DNA of 31,093 bases from Chitinophagaceae bacterium (GTDB lineage: Bacteria; Bacteroidota; Bacteroidia; Chitinophagales; Chitinophagaceae): the NCBI GenBank assembly GCA_947472635.1, contig CANJDY010000004.1, positions 1 through 31,093 on the forward strand, in the 5' to 3' direction. The notes below the pieces were generated by a model. That model had not been told where the DNA came from. It was given only the letters and a program-made list of their open reading frames with translations, and searched no databases. The translations under genes were made by a program, and so were the position numbers. This document shows positions 18,096 to 25,195 of the stretch, piece after piece (within the stretch, counting starts at the first letter, position 1; the number at the start of each line of letters is the position of its first letter).

Positions 18096-19034
18096 ATGAC
18101 AAATAAATTAAAAAACCTGTTGGGTTTATTTGCTTTGCTAATAATGTTTGGCAGTTGCAAAAAAACAACCTATAGTTTAGGGGATCTTACTGCTCCTTCT
18201 AATATTGTTATCACTACACAAATTGTCGGCCAAGATGCAACGCATCCAAATGGTGATGGCACCGGAAATGTTAACATAACCATTGCTGCTGACAATGCGC
18301 TTTCATATAAAATAGATTATGATGCCAATGATGCATTAAATCTAGTTTATTTACCCAAGGGAACAACTTCTAAAGCATATTTAGCAGCCTCTAGTGGCAC
18401 TTATACCTATAGGATTACAGCAGTAGCTTACGGTAAGGGCGGCACTTCATCTACCCTTACTAAAGATATCTCGGTGTTTAGTGCATATGTTGCTCCTGCT
18501 GCTATTGTGACTAACTTAACTGGAAACAGTTCTAAAACATGGGTGGTAGATAAAAGTGTAGCTGGTCATTTTGGGGTAGGTCCTTGGAGCGCTTCTTCAT
18601 TAGGTCCGGATTGGTGGGCTGCAGGTGTTAACGAAAAAGTTCCTTGTTGCAATTGTTTCTATACAGCGAGTTATAAATTTACCCAAGCGGGCTCTGCCTT
18701 TACCATGCAAATGATTACCCCAGATGGGATTTTTTCAAAAGGGTCGCAATTTTCAACTTTGCCAGGTATACCTGCCAATGGAACTACAGAGCAGTGCAAT
18801 AATTATGCGGGTGCTACTGGAGGCTTTTCATTTGCTCCCGCAACCTCAGGTATTGCAGCTAATGCACCTACTACAGGAGTGGCGATTAACTTGGCAAGCC
18901 CAAGTACTTGTATCGGCTATGGTTCATTAAAACCGGAATATGAAATAATGGTACTTACTTCTACCTATATGTATTTACGGGTACAGGGTACTGAAACTGG
19001 GAATGCCTGGTATATTAAAATGAAAGCCCTTTAA
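18096..19034 (+). CDS. Surface lipoprotein, second SusE/F-like protein of unknown binding target
   Basis: The 312-residue lipoprotein has the lipobox MFGSC (Cys21), then KKTT. The N-terminal half contains a PKD/fibronectin-like sandwich (about 35-130, with TYTYRITAVAYGKGG). The C-terminal half (about 140-312) begins with SSKTWVVDKSVAGHFGVGP, is rich in Trp, Gly and Tyr, and carries a Cys cluster PCCNCF plus two later cysteines. It ends in a strand pattern (YMYLRVQGTETGNAWYIKM) that resembles a lipocalin-like barrel. I do not recognise a catalytic family. Its place as fourth gene of the susC operon suggests glycan binding at the cell surface, but enzymatic activity cannot be excluded. A hairpin follows it. 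Confidence 0.62.
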   Translation: MTNKLKNLLGLFALLIMFGSCKKTTYSLGDLTAPSNIVITTQIVGQDATHPNGDGTGNVNITIAADNALSYKIDYDANDALNLVYLPKGTTSKAYLAASSGTYTYRITAVAYGKGGTSSTLTKDISVFSAYVAPAAIVTNLTGNSSKTWVVDKSVAGHFGVGPWSASSLGPDWWAAGVNEKVPCCNCFYTASYKFTQAGSAFTMQMITPDGIFSKGSQFSTLPGIPANGTTEQCNNYAGATGGFSFAPATSGIAANAPTTGVAINLASPSTCIGYGSLKPEYEIMVLTSTYMYLRVQGTETGNAWYIKMKAL

Positions 19035-19337
19035 GGTTACATTATAAATTATTAACCCAACTGATTTGCTGAAATGTTAGAATGAATTGAAAGAAAATTA
19101 TTCCTCTTTCAATTCATTCTAACTACAGCCGATCTAGTGCTGTTATTTTGAAAGGGTGTTAATTGTATTCCGTATTTATGTTGTATAATGCAGCATATTT
19201 AAGTGCCTGTCGAGATAATGTAGTGGAGGAGTTTTGATATAATTAAAATTGGTGCTTAAAAGGAGCAAAAGAAATAGTTGCTAGTTGCAGGTTTTACATT
19301 TTTGTGGGGAGCGTATTTTACTGTTTAAAGCATTTTT
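19035..19337. other. Intergenic region between SGBP genes and GH genes
   Basis: This 303-bp non-coding gap splits the PUL transcript into a binding/transport half and an enzyme half. It holds the perfect hairpin at 19076-19123. I found no full TAnnTTTG promoter match: TTATTTTG at 19143 and TACATTTTTG at 19295 are near misses. A few short TTGCTAG/TAGTTGC repeats occur near 19277-19290. No small open frame is convincing. Confidence 0.55.
19076..19123. terminator. Perfect 19-bp hairpin inside the PUL operon
   Basis: GTTAGAATGAATTGAAAGA (19076-19094) is the exact reverse complement of TCTTTCAATTCATTCTAAC (19105-19123), with a 10-nt loop. It starts 41 nt after the stop of the second SGBP gene. 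There is no U-run after it, so it may be an mRNA 3'-end stabiliser, a processing site or a leaky terminator rather than a classical terminator. Confidence 0.55.
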
Positions 19338-20549
19338 ATGCAACTAAAAAGAAAGTCTTTAATAATATATTTTTTAATTTTTTGTGCGATTTCATTTTCC
19401 TGCAAAAAAGCGGCTGATAGTCCGACGGCACCTCCTGCGGTTATTCCTGAGGTTTCTGTATTAGAAGTGAGTCAACCACGAGCAATAACCGCTACTACAA
19501 TGCGGTTTTATGTAACGAGTAATAAAGTCACTACAAATGCGGTAACAGTTAGTTATACCCTAGTTGATGGAACAGCTATTTCTCCAAGGGATTATATTGC
19601 CGCTTCTGGAACAGTTTCAATTGCAGCCAACCAAACTCAAGCCACCATTGATGTAGCTATTAGCGGCGAACCCACTAATTTGCGTCAGGGAAATTTGCAA
19701 TTCACTTTGCAGCTTAGCAATCCTAAATTTTGCACCATTGCCACTGCATCAGCCAAGGGTATTCTACTTACAGAAGATGGTGTTTATTTGCCTACAGATA
19801 ATGGTGGTTATACTACACCCCTTTCTTATCCGGGGTATACATTGGCTTGGAGTGATGAGTTTGCAGGTACGAGTTTAAATACCAGTTTTTGGAACCAGGA
19901 AACTGGGAACGGAGTTGGAGGATGGGGTAATAGTGAACTAGAATATTATACGAGTAGCTTAAAAAACACTTTTTTGTCCAATGGTAATTTGATCATTGAG
20001 GCGCGAAAAGAACCTATGCTTGGGTTCAACTATTCTTCTGGGAGAATGACTACCCAAAATAAAAAGAATTTTAAATTTGGCAGAATAGATATTCGGGCAA
20101 AATTGCCTGTAGGAAAAGGCATTTGGCCAGCATTGTGGATGTTGGGCGCCAATATCCCTTCGGCAGGATGGCCAGTCTGTGGAGAAATTGATATCATGGA
20201 ATTAGTTGGCACTTATCCTTCCAGGGCATATGGTACTTCACATTGGAAACCAGTTAGTGGAGTAAGTACTTCAAAGGGTGGTAATTACAATCTTACCTCC
20301 GGCGATTTTTCGCAACAGTTTCATGTGTTTAGTATAGTATGGGCACAGGATATCATCAAGTGGTACGTAGATGACCAGTTGTATTTAACCAATACATTGG
20401 CCGATGTGGGTACTGCAATTTATCCATTCAATGCCGATCAGTTTTTTATTTTTAATGTAGCGGTGGGTGGACTATGGCCGGGATCTCCAGATGCTGCTAC
20501 CGTATTTCCTCAAAGAATGTTTGTTGATTATGTGAGGGTATTTCAATAA
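19338..20549 (+). CDS. GH16 endo-beta-1,3-glucanase (laminarinase-type) lipoprotein with Calx-beta domain
   Basis: The 403-residue enzyme is expected to cut internal bonds of beta-1,3- (or mixed) glucans with retention. The lipobox FSC (Cys22) is followed by KKAAD. A Calx-beta-like domain covers about 40-148 (VSYTLVDGTAISPRDYIAASGTV...). The GH16 fold starts at LAWSDEFAGTSL (about 172), passes GGWGNSELEYYT and GIWPALWMLG, and holds the catalytic motif EIDIME (nucleophile E283, D285, acid/base E288). It closes with FVDYVRVFQ. The EIDIME form with the extra residue is the beta-bulge type of laminarinases. It leads the enzyme half of the PUL and is followed by a second GH16 that is fused to another domain. 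Confidence 0.92.
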   Translation: MQLKRKSLIIYFLIFCAISFSCKKAADSPTAPPAVIPEVSVLEVSQPRAITATTMRFYVTSNKVTTNAVTVSYTLVDGTAISPRDYIAASGTVSIAANQTQATIDVAISGEPTNLRQGNLQFTLQLSNPKFCTIATASAKGILLTEDGVYLPTDNGGYTTPLSYPGYTLAWSDEFAGTSLNTSFWNQETGNGVGGWGNSELEYYTSSLKNTFLSNGNLIIEARKEPMLGFNYSSGRMTTQNKKNFKFGRIDIRAKLPVGKGIWPALWMLGANIPSAGWPVCGEIDIMELVGTYPSRAYGTSHWKPVSGVSTSKGGNYNLTSGDFSQQFHVFSIVWAQDIIKWYVDDQLYLTNTLADVGTAIYPFNADQFFIFNVAVGGLWPGSPDAATVFPQRMFVDYVRVFQ

Positions 20550-20609
20550 GTGGGTACTGATTTTGATTAAATGATTATACCCCTTTCAAACAATTTTTTT
20601 AAAATAATT

Positions 20610-22157
20610 ATGTATAGGTCTATGAGGGTCATTTGTTTATTATTTATTACTTCGTTTTTTTTTCTTGCCTGTAGCAGTTCAAGGAAAATCGAAACTCATC
20701 CGGTTCAGCTTTCGGATAATATTATTGTAGCCCATCGAGGAGCTTGGAAAAAAAATAATTTCCCCCAAAACTCCATTGCATCGCTACTCCAGAGCATCCA
20801 ATTGAAATGCGCAGGCTCCGAGTTTGATGTAAGGATGACAGCAGATGATTCGTTGGTTATTAATCATGATGTAGCCTACCATCAATTGGTTATTGAAAAG
20901 ACAAATTATGCGGACTTGATTACTTTCAAACTTTCTAACGGGGAAAAAATACCCACCTTACGAGAATATATTTTGGCTGGAATGTCAAACAATTCCAATA
21001 CCAGATTGGTTTGTGAAATAAAGCCTTCTGAAATTAGTAAAGAGCGGGGGAAAATTGTTGCAGCAAAAGTGGTTGCCCTATTTCAGCAGTTAAAAGCAGA
21101 ACGTCTGGTAGTGTATATTAGTTTCGACTATGAAATTTTAAAGAAAATAATTGAGATTGATCCAAAAGCAACTACGCAATATTTGTCAGGCGATAAAAGT
21201 CCCCAGCAATTAAAAGTGGATGGGGTTAGTGGAGCCGATTATCAGTTTCCTGTGTTTCAAAAAAATCCTGAGTGGATTGAGTCTGCTAAACAGCTGCATA
21301 TTATATTAAATGCCTGGACAGTCAACGAGGCATCTGATATGGATTGGTTACTGGCTAAAAAATTTGATTTCATCACAACCAATGAACCTGAATTATTATC
21401 CCATCAAATGAAGCTATCATTGCTCCCTAGCAAGTGGAAGCTAGTTTGGAGTGATGAATTTAACTATAAAGGATTACCCGATAGTTCTAAATGGGGCTAT
21501 GATATAGGGGGCCATGGCTGGGGTAACAGCGAATTGCAGTATTATACCAATAAGGATACTTCCAATGTATCTGTTGACAATGGTGTTTTAAAAATTACAG
21601 CAAGAAAACAAATTAGGGAAAGCAATGCATATACATCAGCAAGGTTGCAAACAAATGGTAAAGTGGATTTTAAATACGGAAAAATTGAAGTAAGGGCTAA
21701 GTTACCTGGTGGTAGAGGAACCTGGCCTGCCATTTGGATGCTGGGAAATAATATACAACAAGCAGGATGGCCTATTTGCGGAGAAATTGACATCATGGAG
21801 CATGTCGGGTTTCAAAAGGACAGCATCTTTGGAACGATACACACCAATGCCTACAATCACATTAAGGGAACCCAAAAGATGAAGGGAATTTTTATTTCAA
21901 GTCCATATAACCAGTTCCACAACTATTCAATTGAATGGTCGCCTGAAAAAATTGATTTTTTAATGGATGGGTTGGTTTATAATCATTTTGCCAATGAACA
22001 CTTATCAACCAATGAATGGGCATTTGACCAGCCTTTTCATCTATTGCTGAATGTAGCTATTGGTGGAGGCTGGGGAGGAAAAATGGGAGTGGATGATACC
22101 ATTTTCCCTGTTACGATGGAGGTGGATTACGTTAGACATTTTCAGCTAGCAGAATGA
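20610..22157 (+). CDS. Fusion: glycerophosphodiester phosphodiesterase + GH16 beta-glucanase, lipoprotein
   Basis: A 515-residue two-enzyme fusion. The start at 20610 gives a compact lipoprotein signal with LAC (Cys21); upstream ATG 20571 and downstream ATG 20622 are in frame and possible. Domain 1 (about 38-262) is a GDPD barrel: AHRGAW (H42, R43), E71/D73 in SEFDVRMTADD, H86-D87 in INHD, and E136/K138 in CEIKPS, matching the catalytic and metal residues of the family. The usual Glu of the PENT motif is Gln (PQNS, 52-55). Domain 2 (about 276-512) is GH16: VWSDEF, GHGWGNSELQYYT, GTWPAIWMLG, EIDIME (E392, D394, E397), and VDYVRHFQ. Only about 14 residues join the domains, and there is no frameshift or stop. 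The Cys is followed by SSSRK, with no acidic surface signal, so periplasmic facing is possible. Both active sites look intact; joint action on one polymer is inferred. Confidence 0.93.
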   Translation: MYRSMRVICLLFITSFFFLACSSSRKIETHPVQLSDNIIVAHRGAWKKNNFPQNSIASLLQSIQLKCAGSEFDVRMTADDSLVINHDVAYHQLVIEKTNYADLITFKLSNGEKIPTLREYILAGMSNNSNTRLVCEIKPSEISKERGKIVAAKVVALFQQLKAERLVVYISFDYEILKKIIEIDPKATTQYLSGDKSPQQLKVDGVSGADYQFPVFQKNPEWIESAKQLHIILNAWTVNEASDMDWLLAKKFDFITTNEPELLSHQMKLSLLPSKWKLVWSDEFNYKGLPDSSKWGYDIGGHGWGNSELQYYTNKDTSNVSVDNGVLKITARKQIRESNAYTSARLQTNGKVDFKYGKIEVRAKLPGGRGTWPAIWMLGNNIQQAGWPICGEIDIMEHVGFQKDSIFGTIHTNAYNHIKGTQKMKGIFISSPYNQFHNYSIEWSPEKIDFLMDGLVYNHFANEHLSTNEWAFDQPFHLLLNVAIGGGWGGKMGVDDTIFPVTMEVDYVRHFQLAE

Positions 22158-22255
22158 GCTAAGGACTAAATTATCTGAATAAGTGACTCAACTTTCAATT
22201 TTTTGGAAGTGTATATTTTAAAACAATTGCCTTGTAGTAATAATAAATTGAACCA

Positions 22256-23704
22256 ATGAATAGTGTTAAAAGAAAAATGAATTTTTTATTGCTAATTGCG
22301 CTTACTGTTACCCAATTCAATTGTTCTAAATCAGTTGTAACTACTCGTTCTACTCCGCCTCCACCTCCTGTAGTAAATGAGGTAGATTGTTGGTTGACAA
22401 AGGCTAATCAAACGGTGTTGTTAGAAAAACAATCGACAATTCTCGCATTTGGAACTACTGCCAACCTGTATTCTACTATTGAAGTGGATGATGCGCAGCA
22501 GTTTCAAAAAATTGATGGTTTTGGATATACCCTTACAGGAGGAAGCGCCCAAGTAATTAATCTGTTAAGTCCTGCTAAAAAGCAGGAATTATTGCAGGAA
22601 ACATTTGGTGCCAACAGCAATTCTATTTCCTCAAGTTATATAAGAATTAGTATTGGATCTTCCGATCTTAATAGTACTCTTTTTAGTTATGATGACATGC
22701 CAAATGGTCAAACAGATGTAAATCTTTCTAGCTTTAGTTTGACACCAGACATGCTTCAATTAATTCCGCTGCTGAAAGAGATTTTACAGATTCAGCCATC
22801 CATTAAAATAATGGCATCTCCTTGGTCTCCACCAGTATGGATGAAAGATAACAATAGCTTTAAAGGTGGAAGTTTGCGCCCGATTTATTATGAGGCCTAT
22901 GCCCAATATTTTGTAAAGTATATTCAAAAAATGAAGGAGCAGGGTATCACCATTGATGCCATCACACCACAAAATGAACCGCTGCATCCTGGTAATAATC
23001 CTAGCATGTTGATGACAGCTGGAGAGCAGGCCATATTTATTAAAAATAATTTAGGTCCGGCTTTTCAATCTGCTCAAATTGCTACCAAAATTGTTATCTA
23101 TGATCATAATTGTGATCATCCTGATTATCCGATGTCGATTTTAAATGACCCTGCAGCCAAAGCTTTTATAGATGGCGCTGCTTTTCATTTATATTCAGGA
23201 GATATCAGTGCGCTATCAACTGTCCATAACGCATTCCCCGACAAGAATATTTATTTCACCGAGCAATACACTGCTTCTACTGGTAAATTTGAAGATGACC
23301 TAAAATGGCATGTAAAAAATGTTGTTATTGGATCTATGCGCAACTGGAGTAAAAATGCACTAGAATGGAATTTGGCCAATGATGCCAGTTTTGGGCCGCA
23401 TACTGAAGGTGGTTGCACTTCATGTAAGGGAGCTTTTACTGTAAATAGCAGCGATAGTTATATTAGAAATGTGGGATATTATATTATAGCCCATGCTTCG
23501 AAATTTGTACCTGCAGGTGCAATAAGAATTTTCAGTAATCTAGTTGGCAATTTGCAAAATGTTGCCTTTAAAACGCCGACAGGAAAAATCGTAGTACTTG
23601 TGCAAAATGATGGAGCATCTGCTGAGTTATTTAATATTAAAATTAGCGGCAAGTGGATTACCAGTTCATTGGAAAGCGGTTCTGTAGGAACTTATATTTG
23701 GTAA
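22256..23704 (+). CDS. GH30 glycoside hydrolase lipoprotein (probable endo-beta-1,6-glucanase)
   Basis: The 482-residue retaining hydrolase has a lipoprotein signal ending FNC (Cys23), a Pro-rich linker (TPPPPPVV), then a GH30 barrel with its beta-sandwich side domain. Marks are QKIDGFGYTLTGGSAQ, SYIRISIGSSDLN, MASPWSPPVWMKDN, the acid/base E241 in TPQNEPL, and the nucleophile E336 in YFTEQYT. Bacterial GH30 enzymes in beta-glucan PULs are often beta-1,6-glucanases of subfamily 3, which fits side-branch removal beside GH16; beta-glucosidase or other activities remain possible. It lies 98 bp after the GDPD-GH16 gene and 31 bp before a second GH30. Confidence 0.92.
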   Translation: MNSVKRKMNFLLLIALTVTQFNCSKSVVTTRSTPPPPPVVNEVDCWLTKANQTVLLEKQSTILAFGTTANLYSTIEVDDAQQFQKIDGFGYTLTGGSAQVINLLSPAKKQELLQETFGANSNSISSSYIRISIGSSDLNSTLFSYDDMPNGQTDVNLSSFSLTPDMLQLIPLLKEILQIQPSIKIMASPWSPPVWMKDNNSFKGGSLRPIYYEAYAQYFVKYIQKMKEQGITIDAITPQNEPLHPGNNPSMLMTAGEQAIFIKNNLGPAFQSAQIATKIVIYDHNCDHPDYPMSILNDPAAKAFIDGAAFHLYSGDISALSTVHNAFPDKNIYFTEQYTASTGKFEDDLKWHVKNVVIGSMRNWSKNALEWNLANDASFGPHTEGGCTSCKGAFTVNSSDSYIRNVGYYIIAHASKFVPAGAIRIFSNLVGNLQNVAFKTPTGKIVVLVQNDGASAELFNIKISGKWITSSLESGSVGTYIW

Positions 23705-23735
23705 AACAGACAAGCATTCCCTAATAAAAAATACA

Positions 23736-25193
23736 ATGAAATCGATTACCATCCCCTTTTTTTTGCTGGTTTCAGTGCTTGCCTTTTCACAACGAGCAAA
23801 TGTTAAACTGATAGCACCTATAGCAATTGAGAATCGCATTGTAACAGTGTTTACATCTGCAGATAGTTCCAGTTTCAGGTTATCCAATACCGCTAGTCTG
23901 CAGTTTTCAGATTTAAGACAACCCCTTGAAACGCAGACTTGTATTTTTGTAAATCCTAGAAAAACATTTCAAACATTTCTTGGAATAGGCGGAGCAATCA
24001 CCGACGCTAGTGCGGAAGTATTTGCTCAATTGCCCAATGATAAAAAAATGGAGTTTTTAGCGGATTATTTCAGTAAGGAAAAAGGCATCGGTTACTCCTT
24101 GATCAGGACCAATATTCATAGTTGCGATTTTAGTTCAGCAAGTTATACCTATGTTGCTGAAGGGGATAAGGACTTAACAACCTTTTCAATTGACCATGAT
24201 AGACTGTACAAAATCCCATTGATCAAGGATGCTATAGCTGCCTCTGGAGGCCAAGCCATTGTATATGCAAGTCCATGGAGTCCTCCAGCCTTTATGAAAG
24301 ACAATAATACTATGCTCAAAGGAGGAAAGTTATTACCAGCTTTTTATCAACCTTGGGCTAATTATTATGTGAAGTTTATCAATGCCTATCAAAAATCTGG
24401 GATTCCAATCTGGGGCTTAACCATTCAAAATGAGCCGATGGCAACGCAGCGCTGGGAATCTTGTGTATTTTCTGCAGAAGAGGAAAGAGATTTTTTAAAA
24501 AATTACCTAGGCCCCACTTTACATAAAGCTGGATTGGGGGGTAAAAAAATTACTATTTGGGATCATAATCGCGACTTACTATCTCAAAGAGTTAGTACAA
24601 TTTTGGATGATGTCCAAGCCAGTCAATATGTGTGGGGTATTGGTTTTCATTGGTACGAAAACTGGAGTGGCGGCAATCCGATGTATGAAAATGTCGGCAA
24701 GGTGAACGAAATGTATCCGGATAAAAATTTGTTTTTCACAGAAGGCTGTGTTGAAAATTTCAAGGCAGAAAAATATCAATTGTGGTCAAATGGCGAAAGG
24801 TATGGCAGGTCCATGATCAATGATTTCAATAATGGTACAGTGGGATGGACAGATTGGAATATATTACTCGATGAAAATGGGGGACCCAATCATGCAAATA
24901 ATTTTTGTTTCGCACCTATTCATGCCAATACTAAAACTGGCAATCTAGTTTATACGCCCTCGTATTATTTTATTGGTCATTTTTCAAAATTTGTCGAAAA
25001 AGGAGCAAAAAGAATCAGTAGTACTAGCAGTAGAAGCCAATTGCTAACTACCTCTTTTTTAAACAGCAATGGTAAAATAGTAACGGTGGTAATGAACCAG
25101 AGTAGTCAAGCCATTCTTTATAATTTATGTATTGGCACCAAGGCTACCGAAGTATCTATTTTGCCGCATGCAATTCAAACATTAATTTACTAA
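23736..25193 (+). CDS. GH30 glycoside hydrolase, secreted (glucosylceramidase-like type)
   Basis: The 485-residue second GH30 enzyme has an ordinary cleavable signal peptide (MKSITIPFFLLVSVLAFSQ) without a lipobox Cys, so it is probably periplasmic. Motifs are FLGIGGAITDASAEVF, SYSLIRTNIHSCDFSS-like segments, YASPWSPPAFMKDN, the acid/base E233 in TIQNEPM, IGFHWYENW, and the nucleophile E336 in FFTEGCVE. The sequence is clearly different from the upstream GH30 and closer in style to the glucocerebrosidase-like branch (subfamily 1). It may act on shorter beta-1,6-linked oligosaccharides after import. The stop codon is 2 nt before the GH3 start, which suggests coupled translation. Confidence 0.91.
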   Translation: MKSITIPFFLLVSVLAFSQRANVKLIAPIAIENRIVTVFTSADSSSFRLSNTASLQFSDLRQPLETQTCIFVNPRKTFQTFLGIGGAITDASAEVFAQLPNDKKMEFLADYFSKEKGIGYSLIRTNIHSCDFSSASYTYVAEGDKDLTTFSIDHDRLYKIPLIKDAIAASGGQAIVYASPWSPPAFMKDNNTMLKGGKLLPAFYQPWANYYVKFINAYQKSGIPIWGLTIQNEPMATQRWESCVFSAEEERDFLKNYLGPTLHKAGLGGKKITIWDHNRDLLSQRVSTILDDVQASQYVWGIGFHWYENWSGGNPMYENVGKVNEMYPDKNLFFTEGCVENFKAEKYQLWSNGERYGRSMINDFNNGTVGWTDWNILLDENGGPNHANNFCFAPIHANTKTGNLVYTPSYYFIGHFSKFVEKGAKRISSTSSRSQLLTTSFLNSNGKIVTVVMNQSSQAILYNLCIGTKATEVSILPHAIQTLIY

Positions 25194-25195
25194 AG

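Noticed and set aside
19163..19189. A TTGTAT...TATAAT pair resembling an E. coli sigma-70 promoter before the GH16 gene
   Set aside because: The 15-bp spacer is short, and Bacteroidota main sigma factors use TTG/TAnnTTTG, not TATAAT; in AT-rich DNA this match is easily due to chance.
19338..22157. Recent tandem duplication of the two GH16 genes
   Set aside because: They share motifs (GWGNSEL, EIDIME), but the sequence between motifs is widely different and the attached domains differ, so any duplication is old or the genes were gained separately.
25127..25195. 23-residue N-terminal extension of the GH3 protein
   Set aside because: It overlaps the end of the GH30 gene and would hide the clear signal peptide that begins at 25196.
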